64,000 bases of DNA from Neobacillus sp. CF12 (GCF_030348765.1 NZ_JAUCEU010000007.1:1544501-1608500); one strand, 5' to 3'; numbered from the stretch's first letter, positions 1 to 9,292 are shown. Notes: generated by a model from the sequence alone, not told the origin. Numbers and translations are program-made.

Positions 1-44
1 AGCTTACCTTTCCACTCGGTCTCCTGATGGGTGCTATAAAAAAA

Positions 45-857
45 TTATTTTATCTCAATTAGATTTTTCATATTTTTAGCAATCAGCCCAACTGCTCGTT
101 TGGGACTCAAACGATACAGTTTATCCATGAGCTTAGAGTCTTTACCTGCTAATACTCTGTATTGATCTGTTTCCATTCCATTCACAATGATTTCGGCGGC
201 TTCCTTTGGTGTTAATAATTTAGAGATATCTTGTTCGCTTGCATTCGCATTAGTAGAACCTTCTACCCCAGAATTTCTCATAATATCTGTACCCACACCA
301 CCTGGAAAAACAACTGTTACTTTTACATTTGTATCTTTAAGTTCCGCCTGCAATCCTTCGGTCATCAGTTTAACCGCAGCCTTGGATGCACCGTATATAG
401 ATTGGCCGGGAACAGGAAGAAATCCTCCCATACTAGAAATGTTCGTGATATGTCCTACTGGTCTTTTTAACAGATAAGGCAGGAACGTCTTTGTCATATA
501 AAGCGTCCCGTAAAAATTAATATCCATCACCAATTTGATTTTATCCATGTCTAGGTCATTGACATAGACGAACGGCTGAATAATCCCAGCATTATTAATA
601 ATTCCATCTACTGCGCCATGATGGGCGATGACTTGATCGGGAAGTGCCTCAACTGCCTCTCTTTCTGTTAAATTCACGATGTGTGTGGATAATTTATTCC
701 TTTTTTCACCAGCCTGAGTAATTGTTTCTTCAAGTGCATCTCTGTTAATGTCAACAGCAGCAACTCTCGCCCCTTTAGAAAGGAGGTTAAGGACTAATTC
801 ACGCCCTATACCGCCGCCAGCTCCAGTAACAATAATCACTTTGTCTAAAACTTTCAT
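45..857 (-). CDS. SDR family NAD(P)-dependent oxidoreductase
   Basis: This 270-residue protein is a classical short-chain dehydrogenase/reductase. The N-terminal cofactor motif TGAGGGIG lies near residues 11-18, NNAG near residue 88, and the catalytic YGASK near residue 155 after a Ser-rich strand (ISSMGG). Length fits the family. The ATG at 857 has a GGGGAGAG ribosome binding site. It lies downstream of the GH1 gene on the same strand with a gap of about 40 bases, so the two may be co-transcribed. The C-terminal 50 residues are basic, as in fatty-acyl or sterol-type SDRs. The substrate cannot be told from sequence; a role in sugar metabolism is not shown. Confidence 0.9.
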   Translation of the reverse strand: MKVLDKVIIVTGAGGGIGRELVLNLLSKGARVAAVDINRDALEETITQAGEKRNKLSTHIVNLTEREAVEALPDQVIAHHGAVDGIINNAGIIQPFVYVNDLDMDKIKLVMDINFYGTLYMTKTFLPYLLKRPVGHITNISSMGGFLPVPGQSIYGASKAAVKLMTEGLQAELKDTNVKVTVVFPGGVGTDIMRNSGVEGSTNANASEQDISKLLTPKEAAEIIVNGMETDQYRVLAGKDSKLMDKLYRLSPKRAVGLIAKNMKNLIEIK

Positions 858-899
858 TTTAGTACTCTCCCCTATGTTCTACTAGAATATAGCATTCTC

Positions 900-2207
900 T
901 TAAACTTTTAGACCGTTAAGCCCAGCTTTCTTTATATTCCCCAAAAAAGATAGGCTATCCTTTGGATATCTAGTTTGAGTGGATCGGTCAACAGCTATTA
1001 AGCCAAAGGTTTGGGCGTATCCTAATTGCCACTCGAAATTATCTAATAATGACCAGTAGGTATATCCAATCACATTAATACCCTCTTCCAGACATTGATA
1101 CACACCAGCAAGTGCTCGTTCGATAAACTCCACTCTTTCCTCATCATTGTCCGTAGATATACCATTTTCTGTGACAATGATTGGTTTATCCCAATATTTA
1201 GCGACAAATCTCAGGACATTCCCCAATGCCTCTGGATAAAATTCATAACCCATTTTTGTTAATCTCGATGTTTCATCTGGTTTCACAGCGCCATCTGGAC
1301 CATGGATCTTTCGAGAATAATTTTGAACTCCTAAAAAATCATCTTCTTGAAGGAAAGGAAGATAGTTAAGATAGTCTTCGTACTGCTCTTTTTCAACGTA
1401 CGGCTCTCCACCAGGCAATGCTTGATGATCATAAAGTGAAAACGTGATTCCAACCTTAATTGATGGGTTTAATTCTTTAATTATGTTTCTGGCCTTTTCG
1501 TGGCATTTCATAATAATAATTTCACCATTTTCAGTACGAGGAGATAGAAATGACTGCACGTTCCTAGGATCAATTCCAAAAGCCACTCCCAATTCTCGAT
1601 AGTAGGTCTCCATTTTAGCTTTCATATCGACATTTAGCCCAACCTGAACATCAACACTGTTATCTTTATTCGCTGAATTACTTCCATTAGCTGTCATTCT
1701 TTTCATGATCTTTGTAATTTGTTTACCCATATTCGCTTCATTAATAGTACAAATATAAGGTATTAGATTGCCCAATTCCGAAACGACATATCGACTATAA
1801 TTTCCGAAGTACTCAATCGTCGATTCACTTTCCCATCCACCTTCAGAAATCAACCATTTTGGAGATGAAAAGTGATGTAAAGTCACTATCGGTGTCACAT
1901 TGTTTTGATGACAGAATTCAAGGACTTGTCTGTAATGGTTAATCTCATTATTATCAAAGTTGCCTTTGGCAGGTTCGATTCGCGCCCATTCTATTGAAAA
2001 CCGATAGGTGTTTAAACCTGCATCAACTAACAACTGAACATCTTCTTTGTACTTATGGTAATGGTCAACGGCATCTAAGGATGGCTCCTTGTACATCGTG
2101 CCAGGGATATGCTCCATAGTCCAAAAATCACTATTAACATTATTACCTTCGACTTGGTGTGCCGCAGTAGCAGCACCAATCATAAAATCGCTAGAAAATT
2201 TTTTCAT
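900..2207 (-). CDS. Glycoside hydrolase family 1 (beta-glucosidase-like)
   Basis: The protein is a cytoplasmic (alpha/beta)8-barrel GH1 enzyme of about 435 residues with no signal peptide. The start FMIGAATAAHQVEG is typical of the family. The acid/base region reads TINEAN, where most GH1 enzymes have NEP, and the nucleophile region reads VTENGIS (TENG), both present. YTYWSLLDNFEW near the C-terminus is the usual aglycone and sugar-binding strand. The ATG at 2207 was chosen because the homologous region begins there; upstream in-frame TTG codons at 2216 and 2219 sit closer to the AAAGGA element and cannot be excluded. It probably hydrolyses a beta-glycoside imported by the adjacent symporter. 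It is divergent from the AraC gene and carries an operator-like motif in its promoter. Confidence 0.9.
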   Translation of the reverse strand: MKKFSSDFMIGAATAAHQVEGNNVNSDFWTMEHIPGTMYKEPSLDAVDHYHKYKEDVQLLVDAGLNTYRFSIEWARIEPAKGNFDNNEINHYRQVLEFCHQNNVTPIVTLHHFSSPKWLISEGGWESESTIEYFGNYSRYVVSELGNLIPYICTINEANMGKQITKIMKRMTANGSNSANKDNSVDVQVGLNVDMKAKMETYYRELGVAFGIDPRNVQSFLSPRTENGEIIIMKCHEKARNIIKELNPSIKVGITFSLYDHQALPGGEPYVEKEQYEDYLNYLPFLQEDDFLGVQNYSRKIHGPDGAVKPDETSRLTKMGYEFYPEALGNVLRFVAKYWDKPIIVTENGISTDNDEERVEFIERALAGVYQCLEEGINVIGYTYWSLLDNFEWQLGYAQTFGLIAVDRSTQTRYPKDSLSFLGNIKKAGLNGLKV

Positions 2208-2291
2208 ATTATTCAACAAGTCCTTTCCTTTTTGAATTTCGAGAAAAATAGAAAGCCTTTACAAATTAATAGTAACATTGATTAATTATTA

Positions 2292-2316
2292 GTTATGGTA
2301 TTTTAGTACTTTTTTT
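2292..2316 (-). promoter_or_regulatory. Shared operator-like motif upstream of the GH1 gene
   Basis: Read on the minus strand this region is a run of A followed by AGTACTAAAATACCATAAC. Nearly the same string occurs upstream of the GH43 gene at 29442-29467 and, more loosely, upstream of the symporter at 5347-5370. It lies in the divergent gap between the GH1 gene and the AraC regulator gene. I infer a binding site for one of the two AraC-type regulators of the region. Confidence 0.5.
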
Positions 2317-2366
2317 AGTATACTTAATAGAAAAATTGAATAGTACCTACTAGGGAGTTGATACTT

Positions 2367-3611
2367 GTGAGCGCTTCCTTCGAAACGATTAAAGATAAAT
2401 GTCATCTCGTTGCGGAAACCTTTGATTTACCCGTGTTCTTCATTAACCCAGATGGGAAAGTTATCTATGAAAGCTTACATAATCATTCGGTAAATCCTTT
2501 ATATGAAAACCAAAAAGAAAAATTTTTCAACCCATTGAAGTTTAAACCAAATAAAGAATACCGATTTCCAATTATTAGAAAATCTGTATACTCAGAAAAA
2601 TTGATATTAATTAGTGTCTTCAATAATCAAACCTTCCAAGGTACAGTGATAGCCGGACCTACTTTAGCCTTTCCATTAACTGAAGACATAATTAATGGTA
2701 TCATCAATGACACACGTGCATTTTTTATTAGAGACAAAGTATTTCAATATTACAGTTCCTTACCTATTATAGGAGCAGAAAAACTGATAAATATAAGTGT
2801 ATTTATCTATCACTTGTTCAATTATGAACTACTTTCACAAAAATCAGTCATAAGTGAGAACGTGGAAAAATCAGAAATGAACACAAATGAACAGGTGAAT
2901 CTATCCGTTTCACAAAATTTACAATCAAATGTATTTCATAGCGACCGTCTGTTTGAAAAGAAACTTTTATATTTGATAAAAGAAGGAAGAGTCGAAGACT
3001 TAAATGAGCTTTCTAACATAAAAGAAGAAGAAACTGCTAGTATTTTATCAAAGTCAAGTTATCTTCGATCTAATAAAAACCATATCATTACCCTCATCAC
3101 TTTAGTCTCTAGAGCTGCTGTTGATGGAGGATTACATGAGGAAGTTGCCTTTTCTTTGCATGATAGATTTATACAACAAGTGGAGGAACTTAACCGATTA
3201 GATGAAATTAGGAGCTTGGCAGGCGATGTTCTCTACACATTTGCCGAGAAAGTAAAACAAGTAAAAGATGAACGTTATTCCAAAACAATTACCACCTGTA
3301 AAGATTATATTTACAAACATATTTACGATGACATTAACCATAACGATATCGCCAATAAGGTTGAACTGAGCCCGAAATATTTGTCCTTTTTGTTTAAAAA
3401 GGAGGTGGGTATAACGGTAAGCGAATATATCCAGCAAACAAAAATTGACGAGGTAAAAAAATTACTTGCCTATAGTAAAACTCCCATATCTGAAATTTGT
3501 TCGCTCCTAAATTTTAATGATCAAAGTTATTTTACGAAGGTTTTTAAAAAGGTTGTCGGAATAACTCCAAAGCAATATAGGGAAAGACATCATCTAATAG
3601 AAAAAAAGTAA
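2367..3611 (+). CDS. AraC family transcriptional regulator
   Basis: This is a DNA-binding regulator of about 414 residues. The C-terminal 100 residues form the double helix-turn-helix AraC domain (HNDIANKVELSPKYLSFLFK, then ISEICSLLNFNDQSYFTKVFKK and GITPKQYRE). The N-terminal 170 residues (VFFINPDGKVIYES...) look like a small-molecule sensing domain. The GTG at 2367 was chosen because AGGGAG lies 9 bases upstream; a TTG at 2358 abuts that element and is unlikely. The gene sits between GH1 (divergent) and a sugar symporter (convergent). It is a good candidate for the regulator of both, through the motif shared by their promoters. The ligand is unknown. Confidence 0.9.
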   Translation: MSASFETIKDKCHLVAETFDLPVFFINPDGKVIYESLHNHSVNPLYENQKEKFFNPLKFKPNKEYRFPIIRKSVYSEKLILISVFNNQTFQGTVIAGPTLAFPLTEDIINGIINDTRAFFIRDKVFQYYSSLPIIGAEKLINISVFIYHLFNYELLSQKSVISENVEKSEMNTNEQVNLSVSQNLQSNVFHSDRLFEKKLLYLIKEGRVEDLNELSNIKEEETASILSKSSYLRSNKNHIITLITLVSRAAVDGGLHEEVAFSLHDRFIQQVEELNRLDEIRSLAGDVLYTFAEKVKQVKDERYSKTITTCKDYIYKHIYDDINHNDIANKVELSPKYLSFLFKKEVGITVSEYIQQTKIDEVKKLLAYSKTPISEICSLLNFNDQSYFTKVFKKVVGITPKQYRERHHLIEKK

Positions 3612-3638
3612 CCCAACAGCACTGTTAGGTTACTTTTT
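3607..3638. terminator. Bidirectional intrinsic terminator
   Basis: The hairpin GTAACC-N2-ACAG-N2-CTGT-N2-GGTTAC is flanked by an A-run on its left and a T-run on its right, so it can stop transcription on both strands. It lies between the convergent AraC gene and symporter gene. Confidence 0.85.
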
Positions 3639-3654
3639 TCTATTAATACAATTA

Positions 3655-5067
3655 TTATAGAGCATTCTGTTGTCTTCGTTCAGCAAGATCTCTAGCAATT
3701 TGCTTCTGTTTTTCCTCTGTTATATCAAACCATACCAAAGATAATGTAAATATTAACACAACCGCTGGAAGTATGCCCATTAGTAATTTTAATCCAAAGA
3801 TGGTCTCGCTGGTTTGCTCCACTCCAGGCACATACCCAACAAAATGCAATGCTCCAGCTGCGATAGCGCCTGAAATCGCTGTTGCTAAAGTCTGTACAAA
3901 CCCTTGAATAGAACCCATAAAACCGCTTACATTCATTCCAGTCTTCCATTCCGAATAATCCATTGCAGCTGGCATCATGGAACCCTGCGCTGGCGTAGCT
4001 AATCCTAAGAAAAAGGCTGCAATAACATTTAAAGCAAGGAACAATGTAACACCCGTGGATGTATTTGGAATAAACATGACAGAAGCTGTACATACCACAT
4101 TCACGATGGCAGCAGTAAGAACATTGATTTTAATACCAAATCGTTTCGTTATTGGACCACTTAACATTACACCTATAACTGTTGGCAAAACACTAACTGC
4201 CCCATATGTAACCAGTAGCCCTTCATTATTGAAGTAATATTTAAAATAGTGAATCATAATTGCAGCTCGAATACCGTTCGCTAAATTTATTGCCAATATA
4301 TATACATATAAGACCACAGCGGCTTTATTGCTAAATACTGCCACATTCATTTCCTTAAATGAGAGTCTCACTTTTTCTTTACTATTTTGATCAATATATC
4401 TTTCCTTTAAGGAAGTCACTTGGAAGACTGATACTAAAATCCCAATAACTGCAACGATTCCCATCATAAACGAAAATCCTTTGGCGTCACTGCCACCACC
4501 TAAAGCCTTATAAAGTGGTTGAAAACCTAATGATGCAAAAAGTGCACCGACCATAATTAGAATATATCCAATCTGCCCCATAGAGATCCTGTCATCTATC
4601 CTTTTGGTAATTGCAGGTCCGACTGCCGTATTTGGTGCATATTTAATGGAAATTAAGATACTGTAAACCAAATACGTGATACTGATATAGATTAATTTTC
4701 CAGTGGGACTTAGGCCAAAATCCGTAAATGTTAACCACCCGAAAATAGCAGTTGGCACCCCTAATATTAAAAAATAGGGAACGTACTTGCCCCATGGAGT
4801 TGTTACTTTATCTACAAAAACGCCAAACACTGGTACCAACATAGCGTCAATAATACGAGCAAACAAAAATAATCCTGCGACATAAGCTGGACTGATTTCC
4901 ATTATGTCCGTATAGAAGAAGAGCAAGAACGTAGCAATGATTTGATTATGCATGACTCCCATCATGTTACCGATCGTAGCGGCTACCTTCTCGCGGAATG
5001 TAAGTTTTCGATCTTCTTCGTGAATGACACTAACAGATTGATTTTGTGTAACTTCTGTTGCCTGCAT
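3655..5067 (-). CDS. MFS sugar:cation symporter, GPH family
   Basis: This membrane protein of about 470 residues has around 12 hydrophobic segments. It resembles the glycoside-pentoside-hexuronide:cation symporter family (MelB/XynP type): KVAATIGNMMGVMHNQIIATFLLFFYTDI at the N-terminus, ARIIDAMLVPVFGVFVDK after TM2, and ATPAQGSMMPAAMDYSEWKTGMNVSG in the second half. It should import a glycoside or short oligosaccharide with H+ or Na+. The ATG at 5067 was chosen because GGGGGA lies 8 bases upstream; the longer in-frame TTG start includes that element. Its partner is probably the nearby cytoplasmic GH1 enzyme. An operator-like motif lies far upstream at 5347-5370. Confidence 0.88.
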   Translation of the reverse strand: MQATEVTQNQSVSVIHEEDRKLTFREKVAATIGNMMGVMHNQIIATFLLFFYTDIMEISPAYVAGLFLFARIIDAMLVPVFGVFVDKVTTPWGKYVPYFLILGVPTAIFGWLTFTDFGLSPTGKLIYISITYLVYSILISIKYAPNTAVGPAITKRIDDRISMGQIGYILIMVGALFASLGFQPLYKALGGGSDAKGFSFMMGIVAVIGILVSVFQVTSLKERYIDQNSKEKVRLSFKEMNVAVFSNKAAVVLYVYILAINLANGIRAAIMIHYFKYYFNNEGLLVTYGAVSVLPTVIGVMLSGPITKRFGIKINVLTAAIVNVVCTASVMFIPNTSTGVTLFLALNVIAAFFLGLATPAQGSMMPAAMDYSEWKTGMNVSGFMGSIQGFVQTLATAISGAIAAGALHFVGYVPGVEQTSETIFGLKLLMGILPAVVLIFTLSLVWFDITEEKQKQIARDLAERRQQNAL

Positions 5068-5346
5068 ATTTGTATTCCCCCGCAACTAGTATATAATTTA
5101 CAAATCTTAAGATGGAGTGCTTTAGCAATAGTGAGGCAGATATTGCAAAACGTTTTAACTAAATAACTCTTAGTAATAAACAAATTACAACTTACTTAAA
5201 AATAAAAGATTAATATAGAGTCCAATCTTCCTTAACTTAATCATAAGTTCCAAATATTTCTTAGTATTTTGACCTAATAAAAATCCTCCTTCGTTTTTAA
5301 AATGTATTCGTTTTCTAAGTTCATAATAAAATTTCCCTATCTATAA

Positions 5347-5370
5347 TTATGTTAATTTAGTACTATTTTT
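5347..5370 (-). promoter_or_regulatory. Shared operator-like motif upstream of the symporter
   Basis: On the minus strand the sequence AGTACTAAATTAACATAA matches the motif upstream of GH1 (2292-2316) at about 21 of 24 positions. It lies about 280 bases from the symporter start, so the promoter is probably distant and the 5' leader long. Confidence 0.4.
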
Positions 5371-5454
5371 GGTAAAAAGAGAATGAGATACAAATAAATT
5401 CTTTTATTAACTATATTACTAAAATAGTTCCATCAACCTGGTATACCGTAATCG

Positions 5455-5488
5455 CTACAAAAAAACTCGACATTTGACATGTCGAGTT
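5455..5488 (-). terminator. Intrinsic terminator of the lpl-like operon
   Basis: On the minus strand a perfect 10-bp stem (AACTCGACAT/ATGTCGAGTT) with a 5-base loop is followed by a T-run. It lies 60 bases past the stop codon of the Gfo/Idh/MocA gene and ends the operon that starts near 12.75 kb. Confidence 0.88.
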
Positions 5489-5546
5489 ACCGGTTTTATT
5501 AAAAAAGGTGGCATTTTACATTCTAATCTAGTTTAGGAACGGTGCA

Positions 5547-6794
5547 TTATATTTCACAGGGAAAAACCACACCCCACTCCGACCGGAGTCTATCCATGAG
5601 CTTCATCGTACTAAGTGTTTCATCAAGCGGCATTATAGAACTTTCCTTCAAACCCGTATCAAGGCAGCGCATTACCTCTTCTACCTCATATTCATATCCA
5701 TTTATCCTGAAGGGAATGGAAAATTCTTTCACGGTCTGAGAATTATGTAAACTAATCACTTGTGCACCGTGAAAAGGTGGAAATACTTCAATATACCCGT
5801 CGGTTCCCGTAACTTTTGCACTCATGGTTCGAAAGCAATCGATTCCAAAGCTCAACTCCGCCTTCTCTCCCGTTTTCCACTCGAAGGTAACTGAATCCAC
5901 ACCATCTACTCCTGTTGAAGCCAGCACACACTTTGATGTAATGGTATCAGGGATTCTTCCTACAATCCAATTTGCAAAGGATATTGGATAAATTCCTAGA
6001 TCCAGGAGTGCCCCACCTCCAAACTCAGGAAATCTAAGGACTGAATCAGGCTCACACTCGAATGAGAAGTCAGCTTCTATTTTTTTCACATTGCCTATGG
6101 TACCTTCATTGATTAATTCTTTTAGCTTGGTTATGTTAGGGTTATATCTCATCCACATTGCTTCCATTAGAAAAACATTTTTTTGATGCGCAATAGTAAT
6201 TAATTCTTCTGCTTGTTCAGCATTTATTGTCAATGGTTTCTCCAATAACACAGCTTTTTTGTTATGCAGTGCCAATTTTGCGGATTCAAAGTGCTGTGTC
6301 TTAAGATTAGCTATATAGACTACATCCACTGCAGAATCCTCTACCAACTCTTCATAGGAACCATAAACTTTTTGAACATTAAATTCCTCTGAGAAAGTTT
6401 TTGCCCTATCCATAGAACGTGATGCAACAGCATAAAGCTCAGAGCCCTCAGTCCCCTCGATCGCCTCGGCCAATTTCTTGGCAATTTTACCAGGACCCAT
6501 GATTCCCCATTTCAAATCATTTTTAAAACCAATCCGTTTGTATTTTTGGACACTTTTTACCTTAATAGTCTCTAGGTCTGTTTCTTCTAGTTTCTCCAGG
6601 TCTTCTACACAAGCTTTTAATTGGTCAGGGGTAATTTGGGACTGTGGAAAACCTGACATCACCTTAAGTGAAAATCCTTGAGCTAATGCTAATCTAGGGG
6701 TTGTAGTGAAACCTGGAAAATGTTTTTCCAAAACAGCCTTTGCCGCTTCACTTTTTAGTAATTCTCCTAATCTTGTATTCTCCGAAAATGACAT
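5547..6794 (-). CDS. Gfo/Idh/MocA oxidoreductase with N-terminal helical domain
   Basis: The protein has 415 residues, longer than the usual 330-390. Residues about 1-70 form a separate helical domain (RLGELLKSEAAKAVLEKHF, then ITPDQLKACVEDLEKL). A Rossmann domain follows from about residue 92 (KWGIMGPGKIAKKLAEAI), with the family's EKPL motif (LLEKPLTINAEQAEEL) near residue 190, and then the alpha/beta substrate domain with GGALLDLGIYPISF. It is an NAD(P)-dependent sugar or polyol dehydrogenase; the substrate is unknown. Last gene of the operon, with AGGAGG before the ATG. The N-terminal domain closely resembles the C-terminal domain of the GH2 enzyme at 25273-27573. Confidence 0.9.
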   Translation of the reverse strand: MSFSENTRLGELLKSEAAKAVLEKHFPGFTTTPRLALAQGFSLKVMSGFPQSQITPDQLKACVEDLEKLEETDLETIKVKSVQKYKRIGFKNDLKWGIMGPGKIAKKLAEAIEGTEGSELYAVASRSMDRAKTFSEEFNVQKVYGSYEELVEDSAVDVVYIANLKTQHFESAKLALHNKKAVLLEKPLTINAEQAEELITIAHQKNVFLMEAMWMRYNPNITKLKELINEGTIGNVKKIEADFSFECEPDSVLRFPEFGGGALLDLGIYPISFANWIVGRIPDTITSKCVLASTGVDGVDSVTFEWKTGEKAELSFGIDCFRTMSAKVTGTDGYIEVFPPFHGAQVISLHNSQTVKEFSIPFRINGYEYEVEEVMRCLDTGLKESSIMPLDETLSTMKLMDRLRSEWGVVFPCEI

Positions 6795-6821
6795 ATTTCA
6801 ACCTCCTAGTTTTTATGATTT

Positions 6822-8606
6822 TTAAACACCCTTAATTACTTCCCCTTCTGTTATCCCTTTTTCATTAAATGTATCTACTCTTACATAGACCGGATGGCCT
6901 TTTATTAATGCACCAATTTTCACTGTATTGCTATCAAATACCATATGGCTATGATAAAGTTTATCCTGCGAAAATCCCCAAAGAACGTTATAACCGACAG
7001 CGTCAACTATATTCCATTTAACAGAAAGATCAAGGTTGCTAATTAACTCCATTGTTACGCCGGTTGCTTTTCCAGGCAGATTCCCTTCTCCAGTCCCAAA
7101 CACTCTAAGTCCGGATATACAAGCATTCTGATTGAAAGGAATTTCCTTAATCGTACATTTTATATATCTGGCTTTAACCCCAGTTTCTTTAACAACAAGG
7201 TCATGAGATAAATCTGTTTCTGTTTTGGATTTATCTTCAATAACAAAATATTCTTTGCCGTCTTCTGATCCTTCTAATAGCCATCTCGTATAGTGCTTTC
7301 TCTCATCTATGTATCTAGTTTGGTGTCCTACTCCTTGCAGAGAAGCACCTTCTGGAAGCGGTACATCAATCTTATCATCAGCAAAATTTATTTGAATGGC
7401 ATGAACATCGCATACATGTTTAAGATCTACTTCAATCCATTGCCCTGATGTATTAGAAGCGGCTCTCCACCATGTCTGGATGTTTTCATCCGTAGCTCTC
7501 GATGGACCTCTTCCTACTTCGAAAGATGATGCCTTTGCAGGTTTTCCGTATGATAGAAGCATCCAGTCGGGATTATCCCACGGATCCATTTTTTGCTGTT
7601 TAACCCTTAATGGCCAATCACCAAATCTTTGATTGCAGAATAATTCCCCGTCTTTATCATATCCTGCTGGCCAGATACCCAATCTTCTTTCGAACGGGTG
7701 GTTCACGCTAATTCTCATTGTCGAAGCATGCCAATTGTTTCCAAACTTATCCTCCATTGTGGAACCATGTCCTGCACCTGGGATAAAACCACCTGGCTTA
7801 TAGGAGTAAGGATTATTTTTCGCGAGAGTAAATGGACCTAATGGGTTGTCAGAAATATATACCCCATCAGCGTATACATTATATTCAGTTCCAGGACATG
7901 AGTATTGCAAGTAGTACTTCCCATTATGTTTATCCACCCAAGCTCCTTCAATGTAAGGGGCAAATGTGTAATACTTCTGTATTGCGTTCAGCATCTCCTC
8001 AGATAAGTCCGGATTATTCTTTTTATAACTATTAATTATCTCCTCTGCTTCTTCAGGTGTTTTTGGAGGAATATGATTTTCTCCGCTTCTCTCAAAACCA
8101 TGAATTTTTTCATTACTAGATATAAGTTCTATTGGATCACCTTTAGGTCTCATATCCTCAGCACTTAATTCTACACCATATATAGGTGTCTCATTTGAAC
8201 AACCCCAATAGAAATATATTCTTCCATCATCATCAACAAATAGATTCGGATCCCAAAATGGAAAAGTACCTACTATCTCCTCGAATTCGCCATTTATTGG
8301 ATCCTTGCTTCTGAAGAATGAACAATTGCTTTCTTTATTTGAGGCTGAAAAGTAAATATATTCACCTATTACCCTTACATCCGGAGCGTAATCATAAATT
8401 GGAACACCTGTTAACGGATTAAACTCCCAATCTACAAGATTATCACTAGTAAGAAAGCCACCAGTCATCGAAGGAAAAAGATAGTATCTTCCTTTGAACA
8501 AAATCATAGAAGGGTCCGCCGCTTCTCTTGAAATAATTCGTTGATCTCTCATATCAATAAACTGATATCTATATTCCATGTTAATTGGATTACATACATA
8601 TTTCAT
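6822..8606 (-). CDS. GH43-type glycosidase with discoidin (F5/8 C) and Fn3-like domains
   Basis: This is a protein of about 594 residues with no signal peptide. Residues about 1-320 form a five-bladed GH43-type catalytic domain: DPSMILFKGRYYLFPS carries the likely catalytic base Asp, FWDPNLFVDDDGRIYFYWG a second Asp, and YIEGAWVDKHNGKYYLQYS the general-acid Glu. Residues about 365-505 look like an F5/8 type C carbohydrate-binding module (ATDENIQTWWRAASNTSGQWIEVDL). The last 80 residues look like a fibronectin III fold (LDLSVKWNIVDAVGYNVLWG). The ATG at 8606 was chosen because GGAGG lies just upstream; an upstream in-frame TTG overlaps that site. It sits in the Lpl-type importer operon, so it probably acts on an imported arabino- or xylo-oligosaccharide. 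Specificity is inferred only. Confidence 0.88.
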   Translation of the reverse strand: MKYVCNPINMEYRYQFIDMRDQRIISREAADPSMILFKGRYYLFPSMTGGFLTSDNLVDWEFNPLTGVPIYDYAPDVRVIGEYIYFSASNKESNCSFFRSKDPINGEFEEIVGTFPFWDPNLFVDDDGRIYFYWGCSNETPIYGVELSAEDMRPKGDPIELISSNEKIHGFERSGENHIPPKTPEEAEEIINSYKKNNPDLSEEMLNAIQKYYTFAPYIEGAWVDKHNGKYYLQYSCPGTEYNVYADGVYISDNPLGPFTLAKNNPYSYKPGGFIPGAGHGSTMEDKFGNNWHASTMRISVNHPFERRLGIWPAGYDKDGELFCNQRFGDWPLRVKQQKMDPWDNPDWMLLSYGKPAKASSFEVGRGPSRATDENIQTWWRAASNTSGQWIEVDLKHVCDVHAIQINFADDKIDVPLPEGASLQGVGHQTRYIDERKHYTRWLLEGSEDGKEYFVIEDKSKTETDLSHDLVVKETGVKARYIKCTIKEIPFNQNACISGLRVFGTGEGNLPGKATGVTMELISNLDLSVKWNIVDAVGYNVLWGFSQDKLYHSHMVFDSNTVKIGALIKGHPVYVRVDTFNEKGITEGEVIKGV

Positions 8607-8628
8607 AGATATTTCCTCCAAATTTTAT

Positions 8629-9225
8629 CTACTTTTCAAAGATATTCCTAAATAAAATTGACCCAAAATAGGCATATCCGGATGCCCCTATTACTGAAAA
8701 AATAATCATTAAATGTACAGATACATAAAAACCGTATAACATTATTATCAACAGTACCGCCATTGCAAAGCTGCTTGGCAGATTCTTTAAAGACATGAGC
8801 ACAGCATTTTTCAGAGTCCCAGAAACCGTATTACTATATTTAGCCAATAATGGAAAAGTAAATATTATTGTTAAAACATATATCGTTAACCCTATAGAAA
8901 AAATTCCAGCCAAAATATAGCCAAATATATTGGCCATATGGAGAAAGTACCAAATATCTCCTAGTAAAATAACACCGCCTATCAAAAGAACAAATTCTAT
9001 AATTATTCCTTGTTTTAAATTTTGCCTGAAAGCAGTCCAGAAACTTTTAATAATATATCCTTCTTCATTCTTTACCATCTTTAATGTTACATAATATACT
9101 GCGGAGGTGGCAGCCCCCATCGTTATGATAGGTGTACTGAAAATAATCCAAAGTATATTTAATAAAAATAAATTGCTTACTTTTGTCGCAAGCCTAAAGA
9201 AACGGCCATCGAAAATAGCAGTCAT
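8629..9225 (-). CDS. YesL-like DUF624 membrane protein
   Basis: A membrane protein of about 198 residues with roughly five hydrophobic segments, starting FDGRFFRLATKVSNLFLLNILWIIFSTPIITMGAATSAVYYVTLKMV. This is the hallmark of the DUF624 (YesL) family, which nearly always accompanies LplABC-type oligosaccharide importers in Bacillaceae. Its function is not established. The ATG at 9225 was preferred because GAGGTGA lies just upstream, inside the longer reading frame that begins at 9240. It follows the solute-binding protein gene in the operon, separated by a strong hairpin. Confidence 0.9.
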   Translation of the reverse strand: MTAIFDGRFFRLATKVSNLFLLNILWIIFSTPIITMGAATSAVYYVTLKMVKNEEGYIIKSFWTAFRQNLKQGIIIEFVLLIGGVILLGDIWYFLHMANIFGYILAGIFSIGLTIYVLTIIFTFPLLAKYSNTVSGTLKNAVLMSLKNLPSSFAMAVLLIIMLYGFYVSVHLMIIFSVIGASGYAYFGSILFRNIFEK

Positions 9226-9251
9226 AAATTCACCTCGCATTTAACTTTATA

Positions 9252-9290
9252 TTGAAAAATCTACTGCCTGTTGGGCAGCAGATTTTTCAA
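9252..9290 (-). promoter_or_regulatory. Intercistronic hairpin after the binding-protein gene
   Basis: A 17-bp stem with a single A/C mismatch (arms 9252-9268 and 9274-9290) and a 5-base loop follows the stop codon of the binding-protein gene and precedes the DUF624 gene. The only T-run is part of the stem. It is most likely a 3'-end stabiliser or partial attenuator that keeps binding-protein mRNA more abundant than downstream genes. Confidence 0.65.
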
Positions 9291-9292
9291 TT

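Larger units (their letters stand above)
5068..5546. other. Long intergenic region upstream of the sugar symporter
   Basis: This gap of about 480 bases is AT-rich and contains no convincing gene. It holds a long leader for the symporter, an operator-like motif (5347-5370) and the terminator of the operon to its right (5455-5488). No riboswitch-like structure was recognised. Confidence 0.6.

Noticed and set aside
1..44. Partial gene at the left edge
   Set aside because: The 44 bases are too short to assign and show no recognisable coding or terminator signal.
5141..5165. AAAACGTTTT dyad as a cre site upstream of the symporter
   Set aside because: The spacing between TG and CG is off by one base from the CcpA consensus and no promoter is evident beside it.
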